A DNA stretch of 64,000 nt from Cognatishimia sp. MH4019 (GTDB lineage Bacteria > Pseudomonadota > Alphaproteobacteria > Rhodobacterales > Rhodobacteraceae). The notes beneath the pieces were generated by a model, which did not search any database, was not told the origin of the DNA, and saw only the letters and a list, made by a program, of their open reading frames with translations. A program made the position numbers and the translations under genes. The stretch covers positions 62,001-126,000 of the forward strand of contig NZ_JAHTBL010000001.1 in NCBI RefSeq assembly GCF_020177595.1, written 5' to 3'. This document shows positions 17,880 to 26,179 of this stretch, piece by piece (positions within the stretch are counted from its first letter, which is position 1; every line of letters starts with the position of its first letter).

Positions 17880-18887
17880 GCGCGGCTTACCGGTCATGTG
17901 GCGCACGCGCTCGAATGCATCGACACCCATTTGTCTTGCAATATCAATGATGTCTATCGGAACCCAGTTTTCGCGGATGCGCCCGTCGGCCAATCGGTAG
18001 AAATCCATCACCCGCATATTGATCCGTTTTCCAGTCGCAGGCATGCCAAGCCACGGACCCAGATGCGTGCCGCTGACCGACGGCCACCCGCCCGTCACAG
18101 CGTAGTCGCCATCACTGATGCGAATGTAATGCCCCGCACCAGCGCGGTCGGGAAAACCTGTCAGAAAGGGGATCTGGTGATGGGCGCGAAACTCCTCCAG
18201 CCCGCGGGTGGTGCCGATGCCGGCAGGCCCGTACCACATGAAATCAGGGTGCCAGTAATCCGCGTGTGGCATCGACTCGAGCGATTTGCCGTCAAAGCGA
18301 AGAAGGGCGGCATGCATTGTCAGAACCACGTCCATGGATGCGGTATCGGTCGCATTACCCTCCAGCCGCAGACCGTCAGATGTGGCGGGCCCATACCATT
18401 GCTGTTCAGCGCCCAACGCGCGCACGAAAGGCCAGACGCCCGCCTGCAACATCAGATCGGCCAGATCAAGCATCAGATAGGTCGTCGCGATCTTCCCATC
18501 GACCAACTCATGCGCCTCACAAAAGCGGAGCGTAACGGTCTTCCCAGTGGCCGGAATATCGCAAAGATCAGCCAGAAATCGGCCTTGAAAGTGCCCCATC
18601 GCCGCGACCAGATGCGCCGCCCGCGGGGTGCTGACGCGGGCGTCCGGCAGGTTCGGGCCTGCCAGATGCGTCAGGCTGCGTCGCTCAAGATCGGGAAGCG
18701 CCGCGCGCAGCTGGGTCCAGACATCCGCAATCGCCTCGATGCCAATGCGTTCATTGAATGGATGCACGCCAAAGAACCGCGCGTTGGGGTGATAAATCTC
18801 AGCCACATCCCGGCCCTCCGACAAGTCGGACAGCAGCTGGTAACTGGTCTGGCGCAAATCATTCAGATCAAGGAGGGAGGCGGGCAT
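17868..18887 (-). CDS. Two-domain SnoaL-like (NTF2-fold) protein
   Basis: A 339-residue protein built from two SnoaL/NTF2-like domains (about residues 10-160 and 185-325). Each contains the ester-cyclase-type segment PATGK (DIPATGKTVTLRF and GMPATGKRINMRVMDFYRL). SnoaL-fold proteins include polyketide cyclases, hydratases and binding proteins; a specific reaction cannot be assigned. Its 3' end overlaps the 3' end of the hydratase gene by 12 bases. It is divergent from another SnoaL-like gene at 18981, and the shared spacer carries a TTTGCA-N6-TGCAAA repeat. Confidence 0.8.
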   Translation of the reverse strand: MPASLLDLNDLRQTSYQLLSDLSEGRDVAEIYHPNARFFGVHPFNERIGIEAIADVWTQLRAALPDLERRSLTHLAGPNLPDARVSTPRAAHLVAAMGHFQGRFLADLCDIPATGKTVTLRFCEAHELVDGKIATTYLMLDLADLMLQAGVWPFVRALGAEQQWYGPATSDGLRLEGNATDTASMDVVLTMHAALLRFDGKSLESMPHADYWHPDFMWYGPAGIGTTRGLEEFRAHHQIPFLTGFPDRAGAGHYIRISDGDYAVTGGWPSVSGTHLGPWLGMPATGKRINMRVMDFYRLADGRIRENWVPIDIIDIARQMGVDAFERVRHMTGKPRLSL

Positions 18888-18896
18888 GTGTTTTCC

Positions 18897-18914
18897 TTTG
18901 CATAGGTGTGCAAA
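18897..18914. promoter_or_regulatory. Inverted repeat between divergent SnoaL-like genes (operator candidate)
   Basis: TTTGCA-N6-TGCAAA is a perfect 6-bp inverted repeat in the 93-base spacer of the two divergent SnoaL-like genes, 10 bases upstream of one start codon. Its size and symmetry suit a dimeric regulator acting on both genes. No regulator gene is adjacent, so the binding protein is unknown. Confidence 0.4.
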
Positions 18915-18980
18915 AAAATATTGCGCAGAACCGGGCGTGCTGTCTAGACCTGCCGTGACAACGCATCAAAGGAGAGACCG

Positions 18981-19505
18981 ATGAAAGGCAGCCGCCCCGA
19001 ACAGGCCATTCTGACCCGCGACACTGACATGAGCAAAACCGAAGCTACCCGCGCCGTGATCGAAGGCATGGTGGACGGTCTCAACGACCACCGCATCGCT
19101 GATATCGGCGAGTTCTTTTCAGAAGGGTTCGGCTGGTATGGCAACACCGGCTGCGGCACCAAAAAAGGCCTGCGGGAGTTTCAGGACAACTGGCAAAAGC
19201 CCTTTCAGGCGGCGTTCTCAGACAAAAGCTGTGTCGACGAAGCGCGGCTTTACATGGGCGAGTGGGCGGCGGCTTTCGGGCGGCAAGAGGCCACCCATTC
19301 CGGTGACTTTATGGGTGTCACAGCAACCGGCAAGCGGGTCGAAATCCGCTACATGGATTTCTGGAAAGTCGTGGACGGCAAGATCGTCGACAATTGGGTG
19401 ATGGTCGATTTCCCCCATGTGCTGGCCCAATTAGGCGTTGATGTTTTCAACGGTGAAGGCTGGGAAGCCTTTGACCACGGTGAGAAAACGCCGCCCAACC
19501 CTTAG
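18981..19505 (+). CDS. SnoaL-like ester-cyclase-family protein
   Basis: A 174-residue single-domain SnoaL/NTF2-fold protein related to each half of the divergent gene at 17868. The motif VTATGKRVEIRYMDFWKVVDGK is spread around residues 112-133, followed by the KIVDNWVMVDF segment typical of the family. An AAAGGAGAG ribosome site supports the ATG at 18981; an internal ATG at 19029 is possible. The substrate is unknown. Pairing of a single- and a double-domain member under one putative operator suggests that they act on the same pathway. Confidence 0.82.
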   Translation: MKGSRPEQAILTRDTDMSKTEATRAVIEGMVDGLNDHRIADIGEFFSEGFGWYGNTGCGTKKGLREFQDNWQKPFQAAFSDKSCVDEARLYMGEWAAAFGRQEATHSGDFMGVTATGKRVEIRYMDFWKVVDGKIVDNWVMVDFPHVLAQLGVDVFNGEGWEAFDHGEKTPPNP

Positions 19506-19508
19506 CGC

Positions 19509-19724
19509 TCAGGCCAGAAAAATACCCACGATCACCAGCATCAGGCCCAGCACTGACAACAATAATGCGCCCAGGTTCAGCGGGATCACCCGTGCGAGCT
19601 TGGCGCGCATTTCCGCGTCGTCCAGCTTGGCCCGTTTGGCCCGCGCCACGATGACAATACAGGCCATCAGGCCCACAAGGCCCACCAGCGAAATAACAGC
19701 GCCGATCCAGACAAGATATTCCAT
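19509..19724 (-). CDS. Small two-helix membrane protein
   Basis: A 71-residue protein with two strongly hydrophobic helices (about residues 4-27 and 48-70) joined by a charged cytosolic-like loop (RAKRAKLDDAEMRAKLARV). AAGGAG lies 6 bases before the ATG at 19724, which supports translation. I do not recognise a named family. Its stop lies 3 bases from the stop of the convergent SnoaL-like gene. Confidence 0.7.
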   Translation of the reverse strand: MEYLVWIGAVISLVGLVGLMACIVIVARAKRAKLDDAEMRAKLARVIPLNLGALLLSVLGLMLVIVGIFLA

Positions 19725-19853
19725 GGGCCGCTCCTTGATTGCGTGCCTGCGCGTAAATCAAAGCGCGGGCGTGCTCAACCCCTTGAAGACCCCTTGAAGG
19801 GCGCGGACGGGGCCGTTAGTCAGGCATCTGACCCAAATCAGGAAATCTGAGTG

Positions 19854-20111
19854 ATGAGCGATATGTCCAGTGACACCTCCTACCGCGTGACCGCCGATGA
19901 GCTGCGCCAATTCGTAGAACGCGTCGAGCGTCTCGAGCAGGAGAAAAAGGACCTCGCCGATCAGGTCAAAGAGGTGATGGCCGAAGCCAAAGGGCGTGGC
20001 TATGACACCAAGGTCATGCGCAAGGTGATCGCGCTGCGCAAGCGCGACCAGAACGATATCGCCGAGGAAGAGGCGGTTCTGGAGATGTATAAAGAAGCGC
20101 TGGGTATGTAA
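19854..20111 (+). CDS. DUF2312 / GapR-like DNA-binding domain protein
   Basis: An 85-residue, highly helical protein of the DUF2312 family, to which Caulobacter GapR belongs. GapR binds overtwisted DNA ahead of replication and transcription. Visible hallmarks are the N-terminal VTADELRQFVERVERLEQEK helix and the downstream helix with MRKVIALRKRD. The ATG at 19854 is preferred to the GTG three bases earlier. It is transcribed alone between convergent or divergent neighbours. Confidence 0.9.
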   Translation: MSDMSSDTSYRVTADELRQFVERVERLEQEKKDLADQVKEVMAEAKGRGYDTKVMRKVIALRKRDQNDIAEEEAVLEMYKEALGM

Positions 20112-20128
20112 GCTCTCGTGGTCGCCGC

Positions 20129-20473
20129 TCAAGCCTGACGTGGCAAGAACGCCTCGACCGCCGCAGATGCGATGACCAGCGTGGACCCGGTATCCGGGTT
20201 CTCCACATTCAGCCCGCCAAAGACCGCGCGCACCTTCGCCCGTCCGCGCGGCAGCTTTTCGGCCAATGCAGTGCAATCGACCTGATCCGGGTCTTGAACG
20301 CCAACGGTCACCTGCACCCGCATCTCGTCATGGGACAGACCCGTTGCCTCAAAAAGCGGGATCGACGAATGCCGGATCGCGTCTTCAATCGCGCGGGCCG
20401 CGGCCTTGGTGTAGTCCATACCGTAGAGGTCATTGCCCATGCCCATCTCAATGATGAACCGCTGATCGCTCAT
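20129..20473 (-). CDS. Lin0512 (TIGR02058) family protein, copy 2
   Basis: A 114-residue protein of the uncharacterised Lin0512 family. Family features are the start FIIEMGMGNDLYGMDYTKAA, an alternating strand VQVTVGVQDP and a later AVFGGLNV. The function is unknown. Its start overlaps the stop of a second Lin0512 gene by 4 bases (ATGA), so the two are certainly co-translated. The pair probably forms a hetero-oligomer, by inference from the overlap. Confidence 0.85.
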   Translation of the reverse strand: MSDQRFIIEMGMGNDLYGMDYTKAAARAIEDAIRHSSIPLFEATGLSHDEMRVQVTVGVQDPDQVDCTALAEKLPRGRAKVRAVFGGLNVENPDTGSTLVIASAAVEAFLPRQA

Positions 20474-20820
20474 GCGGCCCCCTCCAGATCAAGCGCGATA
20501 GAGATTGCGACATTGGCAATCACCGTCGGCTGCCCCCCATCCTCGCGCGGCACGTCGAGGCCCCCTTTGCGCGGCACAACCGTGATCTGGCCATAGGGAA
20601 AAATCGCAGCAATCGCATCCTTGTCCACTGCATCCGGGTCTTGCACGCCGACCTCTACGGTGATCTGCATCGCGGACTTATCCTTGCCGTAAAGCTCAGC
20701 CAGATTGATCGAATTATGCCATAGCGCGTCTTTCACGGCGCGTTTTGCGGCCTCTGTATAGTCCAGTCGGCGCAGGGACGATCCCATCCCGAACTCGGTC
20801 AGCAGGCGTTTGACGGGCAT
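20470..20820 (-). CDS. Lin0512 (TIGR02058) family protein, copy 1
   Basis: A 116-residue paralogue of the gene downstream. The shared pattern is LLTEFGMGSSLRRLDYTEAA, ITVEVGVQDPDAVD and KGGLDV. The start at 20820 (MPVKRLL) is chosen because GGAAGGAG lies just before it; the open frame extends further upstream without family similarity. The two copies differ in the acidic/basic pattern of the first helix. No enzyme activity has been assigned from sequence. Confidence 0.85.
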   Translation of the reverse strand: MPVKRLLTEFGMGSSLRRLDYTEAAKRAVKDALWHNSINLAELYGKDKSAMQITVEVGVQDPDAVDKDAIAAIFPYGQITVVPRKGGLDVPREDGGQPTVIANVAISIALDLEGAA

Positions 20821-20910
20821 GGCGGCTCCTTCCACAGGGCTTGCATGGGCGAAGCATGCGCATCGCCGAGAGACTTTGCCAAGCCCCGCATCCTCGTTTA
20901 GGCGGGGGCC

Positions 20911-21786
20911 ATGCTCCAGACCCGCCCCTCCGCCATTGCGACGCTTATTGTCATCTCTACCGGTATCTTGTGGGGGTTCTACTGGTTGCCCGTGCGCAGC
21001 CTGCAAACCGCGGGCCTGACCGGCGCATGGGGCACGTTGGCCATCACCGGCGCGGCGGCAATTATGTTGGCGCCTTTTGTAGCGATGCGCCGCCGCCGCG
21101 TGGACAGGTCTGATCTTGTGGCTATCGTCGGCATCGCGCTGGGCGGAGCGGCCTTTGCGCTTTACTCCATCGGGTTTGTCTATGGGCGTGTGGCCATCAT
21201 CATCCTGCTGTTCTTCCTGACCCCGGTCTGGAGCACGCTGATCGGCCGCTACATCATGGGCTGGCAGACGCCGGCCCTACGGCTTGTCGCGATTGCCATA
21301 GGGTTGCTGGGCCTCGGCGTCATGCTCAGTGCAAACGGGCAGGTGCCCATCCCGCGCAATATCGGCGAATGGATGGCGTTGGCCTCAGGTCTGCTGTGGT
21401 CGGCCTCTACCACCTGCATTCGCAGTAAATCGCGACTGGCCCCGCCCGAAGCCGCGTTCACTTTCGCTGGTGGCGCAACCCTTGTTTCTTTGATTCTCGC
21501 GCCGCTTCTGGCTCCGTGGCCCGACGCGACTGAGGCCCCGGTTGCGCTCATCTTTGTTACCGGGGGGCTGTGGTGGGCCTTGTCGATGCTTGGGCTGATG
21601 TGGGCCACTTTGCGGCTTGATCCGGCCCGTGTCGGCATTTTGCTGATGAGCGAAGTTCTGATCGGCATCGCGTCAGCTGCCTGGCTGGCCGGAGAAACCC
21701 TGACCCCGGTCGAGATGCTTGGCGGCGCGCTTGTTCTGGGCGCGGGCGTTCTGGAAATCTGGCCGCAGCGGGCCAAGAGCGTCTAA
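20911..21786 (+). CDS. DMT-superfamily (EamA) transporter
   Basis: A 291-residue inner-membrane protein with about ten hydrophobic helices in two EamA repeats (roughly residues 9-140 and 150-285). Typical EamA features are the start ILWGFYWLPVRSL and the SGLLWSASTTCIRSKS opening of the second repeat. Such proteins are metabolite or drug exporters, and the substrate cannot be predicted. Its 3' end overlaps the convergent gene by 4 bases. Confidence 0.9.
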   Translation: MLQTRPSAIATLIVISTGILWGFYWLPVRSLQTAGLTGAWGTLAITGAAAIMLAPFVAMRRRRVDRSDLVAIVGIALGGAAFALYSIGFVYGRVAIIILLFFLTPVWSTLIGRYIMGWQTPALRLVAIAIGLLGLGVMLSANGQVPIPRNIGEWMALASGLLWSASTTCIRSKSRLAPPEAAFTFAGGATLVSLILAPLLAPWPDATEAPVALIFVTGGLWWALSMLGLMWATLRLDPARVGILLMSEVLIGIASAAWLAGETLTPVEMLGGALVLGAGVLEIWPQRAKSV

Positions 21787-22658
21787 GGCGTAATCATGGT
21801 CACGCCGGGCATCCGCTCGATCGTGAACAGATCGTCTTCATATTGCTCGGTCATGAACTCGACCATATCCTCGGTCCAGCCGGGCAGGTCCAACTCTTCT
21901 TCAATTGCGTCTTCCATCGCGTATTTGTCGAGGAACGCGGCCATGATCCGACGCTTTTGCAACTCCGTCTGTGGCGGGTTGGCCTTGAGATAAGCGCGCA
22001 ACCGACGCATGCCGGGTTTGCTCATAATCTCGGTCAGCAAATCGAACCCGCCCGAGATAGGCGTCAGCGGATCAATCCCGGACAGCTCGCGGATCAACTG
22101 ACCCCAGATCAAAGGGGTATCTTCATTGGCCCAAACGGTGATTTGCGCATGTTTGCACGCCGCGCGCATCTCGGCGATCACACTGGACCAGCGTATCGTC
22201 ATCGGATCATTGCCAGACAAGAACTGGTCATAGGTCTTCTTGGCGACCTTGTCGAAAAGCGCCGGCAGGAAGGTCGCCGGATTGCGTACAGCTATGAAAA
22301 ACTCAATCTCGTCTTCGGCAAAAAGCTCTTCAAACCGGGCGCATTTGAGCGGGGCCTGACGGTAAAACTGACCATCCTCCAACGCGCGGTTCGGCACGCA
22401 GATGAAGTTGGAGTTCGACATGACCAGCCGGTCCACATGGTCTTCGTGCAGGATCGCATCCAGCATCACATCGCGGGCATCCTCGGCCAGTGGATTGCGA
22501 TGCATACTCTGCAAGGTCTCGCGCACGATACGCCGGTAGCGCCCCGGTCCCGGCACCGCCACGCCTTGCTGCACCAACGCTTCCTTGTTCTTGAGAAGAG
22601 ATCTCAGAAGCGCATCGTCGTCTGTGCAATGCGGTCCGATATGACAGGCAATCTGCAT
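21783..22658 (-). CDS. Conserved hypothetical protein, sulfotransferase-like outline
   Basis: A 291-residue soluble protein. The opening strand MQIACHIGPHCTDDDALLRS and the FFIAVRNPATFLPALFDK segment recall the PAPS-binding loop and the RNP-type region of sulfotransferase-fold proteins. The canonical P-loop (GLPKTGTT-like) is replaced by GPHCTDDD, so catalysis is doubtful. The C-terminal 60 residues are acidic. I cannot name its role. It stands between a DMT transporter and the carnitine genes, with no clear link to either. Confidence 0.65.
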   Translation of the reverse strand: MQIACHIGPHCTDDDALLRSLLKNKEALVQQGVAVPGPGRYRRIVRETLQSMHRNPLAEDARDVMLDAILHEDHVDRLVMSNSNFICVPNRALEDGQFYRQAPLKCARFEELFAEDEIEFFIAVRNPATFLPALFDKVAKKTYDQFLSGNDPMTIRWSSVIAEMRAACKHAQITVWANEDTPLIWGQLIRELSGIDPLTPISGGFDLLTEIMSKPGMRRLRAYLKANPPQTELQKRRIMAAFLDKYAMEDAIEEELDLPGWTEDMVEFMTEQYEDDLFTIERMPGVTMITP

Positions 22659-22738
22659 GAGAAGCGAGGCAATCCTTTGAAGTCACGCGAAGATAACATG
22701 CTTTAGCGCGCTCGCGGCGACGATACCAGAGCCCCGGT

Positions 22739-24145
22739 TTATTCCGTCGCCCCATGTTGCCGCGCCAACGCGCCGAGCTTGGCCAGAACCGTCGGAGCGG
22801 GCGGGCAGGAGGCGCGCGTCTCCAGACTGACATGCAGCAAGAACTGATCACAGCTCGCCAGCACCGTGTCGTCCGCACTGCGGATCATCTCATGCCAGAG
22901 GCGCAGTTTCTTCCCGTCCGCAAGCGTGATCCGGCTGGCCACATGAACGCGCTCTCCCGCATGGGTCTCCTTGAGATACTTCACCGTAGTTTCGACCGTA
23001 AAATAGCTCAAACCACCCGCGATATAGGTGGCATCTGCGCCAATCTCGGCCATCACCGCATCCGCCGCGTCCGAAAAGATCTGCCCGTAGCGCCCTTCAT
23101 TCATATGCCCGTTATAGTCGGTCCAGTCGACAGGGATCACCCGCTCGACCGACCTTAAAGGCACCTGTTCAGGCGGCTTCGGCAAGGTCGCCTCATGCGC
23201 ATTCAACAGCGCCCCCGCCGCCGCATCGCGTTGCTTGAGCGCGCGCATCATCGCCACCAGATTATCGTCGCGCAGCCGTTCCAAAGCGCGTATATCCAGC
23301 GCGCCGGATTGCGCATCGGACTGCGTGGCGATCAGATCAACCAGCTCAGGCGTGAACTCCGGCACATCCATCAGCTTGGTCCAGGGCCAAGCAAGTGCTG
23401 GGCCAAACTGCTCCATGAAGTGCTTCATGCCGGCCTCGCCACCGGCAATTCGGTAAGTCTCAAAGAGGCCCATTTGCGCCCACCGTAACCCAAACCCATA
23501 GCGGATCGCATTGTCGATTTCCTCGGTCGTGGCGATGCCGTCGCTGACCAGCCAAAGCGCCTCGCGCCAAACCGCCTCCAACAGGCGATCCGCGATATGG
23601 GCATCAATCTCCGCCCGCACGCGCAGCGGAAACATCCCCAGCGAGGTTAGGATGCTGTCGGCTTTCTCAAGCATCTCGGCGTCATTTTCAGCCGATCCGA
23701 CGACCTCCACCAGCGGGATCAGATAGACCGGGTTGAACGGATGCGTCACGATGATCTGCCCGGGTCGCGCCGATCCTTCCTGCAATTGCGACGGCGTGAA
23801 ACCACTGGTCGACGAGCCGATCACAGCCTCCTCTGACACCACATCCTGCAGTGATTTCAGAACGCTATGCTTCAAAGCTAATCTTTCTGGCACGCTCTCC
23901 TGAACCCAGGCAGCCCCCGCGACCGCCTCTTCCAGCGTGTCGCAAAATGTCAGCCGCCCCTCGGCAGGCAACGCCCGATCATAAAGCATCGGCAGCGCCC
24001 GTCGCGCCCCCAAAAGCACGTCATTGATCTTGCGCGCGGCCTCGGGGTCCGGGTCGAAAACCGCCACGTCCCAGCCGTTCAGCAGGAACCGCGCGGCCCA
24101 GCCGCCGCCAATGACCCCGCCGCCAATAATCGCCGCGCGGCTCAT
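22739..24145 (-). CDS. lcdH: L-carnitine 3-dehydrogenase fused to a betainyl-CoA thioesterase
   Basis: A 468-residue fusion. The N-terminal part (about 1-320) is a 3-hydroxyacyl-CoA-dehydrogenase-fold enzyme: Rossmann loop IGGGVIGGGWAARF, the H135-E147 dyad in THPFNPVYLIPLVEVV, and a helical C-domain. It oxidises L-carnitine to 3-dehydrocarnitine with NAD. The C-terminal part (about 328-450) is a hot-dog thioesterase with DWTDYNGHMNEGRY, a variant of the DxDxxGHxNN motif, expected to hydrolyse betainyl-CoA to glycine betaine. This fusion is known from rhizobia and relatives. It overlaps the cleavage-enzyme gene by 4 bases, and together the two give carnitine to betaine. Confidence 0.92.
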   Translation of the reverse strand: MSRAAIIGGGVIGGGWAARFLLNGWDVAVFDPDPEAARKINDVLLGARRALPMLYDRALPAEGRLTFCDTLEEAVAGAAWVQESVPERLALKHSVLKSLQDVVSEEAVIGSSTSGFTPSQLQEGSARPGQIIVTHPFNPVYLIPLVEVVGSAENDAEMLEKADSILTSLGMFPLRVRAEIDAHIADRLLEAVWREALWLVSDGIATTEEIDNAIRYGFGLRWAQMGLFETYRIAGGEAGMKHFMEQFGPALAWPWTKLMDVPEFTPELVDLIATQSDAQSGALDIRALERLRDDNLVAMMRALKQRDAAAGALLNAHEATLPKPPEQVPLRSVERVIPVDWTDYNGHMNEGRYGQIFSDAADAVMAEIGADATYIAGGLSYFTVETTVKYLKETHAGERVHVASRITLADGKKLRLWHEMIRSADDTVLASCDQFLLHVSLETRASCPPAPTVLAKLGALARQHGATE

Positions 24146-25050
24146 CGCGGCGCTCGCTTCACCAGCCCCAACCGCTCACGCACAGCTTGTGGTCCGATCA
24201 CCGTGGCCCCCATCCCTTCGATGATCCCACACGCCCGCGTCACCAGCGCTTCATTCGTCGCCAGCTTCCCTTTGCCAAGCCACAGGTTATCCTCCAACCC
24301 GACGCGCACATTGCCGCCCGCAAGCACCGCTGCGGCCACATACGGCATCTGGTTCCGCCCAATGGAAAACGCCGACCAGGTCCAATCCGGCGGCACCGCA
24401 TTGACCATTGCCATCAGCGTATTCAGATCGTCCGGCGCGCCCCAGGGGATCCCCATGCACAGCTGGAGCAAGGCCGGGCTGTCCAGCACGCCTTCCTCGA
24501 CCAGCGATTTGGCGAGCCACAAATGCCCGGTATCAAACGCCTCGATCTCCGGTTTCACGCCCATCTGGGTCATCATCGTACCCATCGCGCGCAACATGCC
24601 CGGCGTGTTCGTCATCACGTAATCCGCCTCGGCAAAATTCATCGTGCCGCAATCGAGCGTGCAAATCTCGGGCAAGCAGTCGGCCAGATGTGCAACGCGC
24701 TCCTCGGCGCCGATCATATCCGTGCCGTCGGTCAGGGGCAGGGGGCTAGAGGCGGACCCAAAGGTGAGATCGCCGCCCATGCCTGCCGTCAGGTTGAGCA
24801 CGACATCGACATCGGCATCGCGCACCCGCTCGGTCAATTCCCGATACAAAGCCGGATCGCGTGACGGCGCACCCGTTTCGGGATCGCGCACATGGCAATG
24901 CGCCACCGCCGCCCCCGCCTTGGCCGCAGCAATCGCGCTTTCGGCAATCTGCTTTGGGGATCGTGGCACACGAGGAGACCGGTCCTGCGTCGCCCCCGAT
25001 CCCGTTACCGCACAGGTGATGAACACCTCTTTATTCATAGCCAATGACAT
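24142..25050 (-). CDS. 3-dehydrocarnitine cleavage enzyme (BKACE family)
   Basis: A 302-residue zinc enzyme of the beta-keto acid cleavage (BKACE/DUF849) family. With acetyl-CoA it would convert dehydrocarnitine to acetoacetate and betainyl-CoA. Zinc ligands H51 and H53 (HCHVRDP) and the later GLEDN segment are visible, as are NLTAGMGGDLTF and CGTMNF. The substrate assignment comes from its overlap with the carnitine dehydrogenase gene. The start at 25050 follows GGGAGGA; the open frame runs further upstream but is less convincing. Confidence 0.9.
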   Translation of the reverse strand: MSLAMNKEVFITCAVTGSGATQDRSPRVPRSPKQIAESAIAAAKAGAAVAHCHVRDPETGAPSRDPALYRELTERVRDADVDVVLNLTAGMGGDLTFGSASSPLPLTDGTDMIGAEERVAHLADCLPEICTLDCGTMNFAEADYVMTNTPGMLRAMGTMMTQMGVKPEIEAFDTGHLWLAKSLVEEGVLDSPALLQLCMGIPWGAPDDLNTLMAMVNAVPPDWTWSAFSIGRNQMPYVAAAVLAGGNVRVGLEDNLWLGKGKLATNEALVTRACGIIEGMGATVIGPQAVRERLGLVKRAPR

Positions 25051-25136
25051 GCCGTCCTCCCAAACAGTCTGGCCACGTAACACCGATTCCAGTCGGTCAC
25101 GCAATGGATGTCGGAGGGGTGGAGAAATGGGGCAGG

Positions 25137-25167
25137 CCCTATCGGTGATTTGCTTTGCAAATTCACC
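25137..25167. repeat. Intergenic hairpin repeat, copy A
   Basis: CCCTATCGGTG followed by ATTTGCTTTGCAAATTCACC forms a hairpin (GGTGA-TTTGC / GCAAATTCACC with one bulge). A related copy lies at 41545. Both begin with the same CCCTATCGGTG and then carry a TTTGC/GCAA core, so this looks like a dispersed intergenic element. It lies between the carnitine genes and tRNA-Tyr. Confidence 0.5.
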
Positions 25168-25201
25168 TTTCGGTTCACATTTTCATTTCATGAAAAGAGA
25201 A

Positions 25202-25285
25202 TGGTGGGCGACCCTGGAATCGAACCAGGCGTGCGTCTCCGCGAGGGAGTTACAGTCCCCTGCCACACCTTGCGGCCTGTCGCCC
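25202..25285 (-). tRNA. tRNA-Tyr (GTA)
   Basis: Read on the minus strand it folds as a class II tRNA. The acceptor stem is GGGCGAC/GTCGCCC, the anticodon stem GGGGA/TCCCT encloses the loop CTGTAAC with anticodon GTA, a long variable arm follows, and the T-arm is CCTGG-TTCGATT-CCAGG. Discriminator A and an encoded CCA end are present. The 84-base length including CCA is typical of tRNA-Tyr. It lies divergent from rlmB. Confidence 0.95.
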
Positions 25286-25387
25286 ACTGGCGGACCGAAT
25301 ACGCAAGGCGCCCAACCCCGTCAAGACGAAATTCGCTTGCACCGCGCGCGCGCAGACGCCATGCCGGATGCAACGAAAGGGACCCCC

Positions 25388-26170
25388 ATGAAGAAACCCA
25401 AATGGGTCATCGAGAAAGAGCAATCGCGCCGTGCATCCGCCGCCGAAACCGTCTGGCTTTTCGGTTTGCACGCTGTGCGCGATGCGCTTGAAAACCCCGC
25501 CCGCGAGCGTCTTCGCCTCGTCCTCACGCTGAACGCCCAAAGCAAACTGGCCGATGCCATCGCCGCCTCGGGCATGGAACCCGAGATCAGTGATCCGCGC
25601 AAATTCGCGGCCCCGCTGGACCCGCAATCGGTCCATCAGGGGGCCGCATTAGAGGTCAAACCGCTGCACTGGGGCAGCGTCGAGGAACGCTGCCTCGCCG
25701 CCGACGGCCAGACCCCGCGCGTCGTCCTGCTGGACCGTGTGACCGATCCGCATAACGTCGGCGCGATCCTGCGCTCCGCCGAGGTGTTCGGGGCCCGCGC
25801 CGTCATTGCCCCGCAACGCCAGTCCGCGCCGGAAACCGGTGCGCTCGCCAAAACCGCTTCCGGCGCGCTCGAACGCCAACCTTATCTGCGCGTCAAGAAC
25901 CTTGCCAACGCGATGGAGACGTTGCGCTCCATGGGCTACATCCTGCTGGGTCTCGATGGCGAAGCGGGCACCACCATCGACGCCGCCATGCAGGGCAGGG
26001 CGGACCGCCCCGTCGCCTTGGTCTTGGGCGCAGAAGGGCCCGGACTGCGCGAAAAAACCAAGGAAACCTGCGACATGCTGGTCAAAATTGACGCGAAGGG
26101 GGCTTTCGGCTCCCTCAACGTCTCAAATGCCGCCGCCGTCGCCCTATATGCTTCCACACGAGACGAGTAG
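25388..26170 (+). CDS. rlmB: 23S rRNA 2'-O-methyltransferase RlmB-type (SpoU family)
   Basis: A 260-residue SPOUT methyltransferase expected to methylate the ribose of G2251 in 23S rRNA. A substrate-binding N-domain (WLFGLHAVRDAL onward) precedes the knot with motif 1 (DRVTDPHNVGAILRSAEVFG), motif 2 (LVLGAEGPGLRE) and motif 3 (GSLNVSNAAAVALY). The start at 25388 is used because AAAGGGA precedes it and family proteins begin with this region; upstream ATGs in frame extend into the tRNA area. The first residues are Lys-rich, as usual in alphaproteobacteria. Confidence 0.93.
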   Translation: MKKPKWVIEKEQSRRASAAETVWLFGLHAVRDALENPARERLRLVLTLNAQSKLADAIAASGMEPEISDPRKFAAPLDPQSVHQGAALEVKPLHWGSVEERCLAADGQTPRVVLLDRVTDPHNVGAILRSAEVFGARAVIAPQRQSAPETGALAKTASGALERQPYLRVKNLANAMETLRSMGYILLGLDGEAGTTIDAAMQGRADRPVALVLGAEGPGLREKTKETCDMLVKIDAKGAFGSLNVSNAAAVALYASTRDE

Positions 26171-26179
26171 GAAGCGCCG

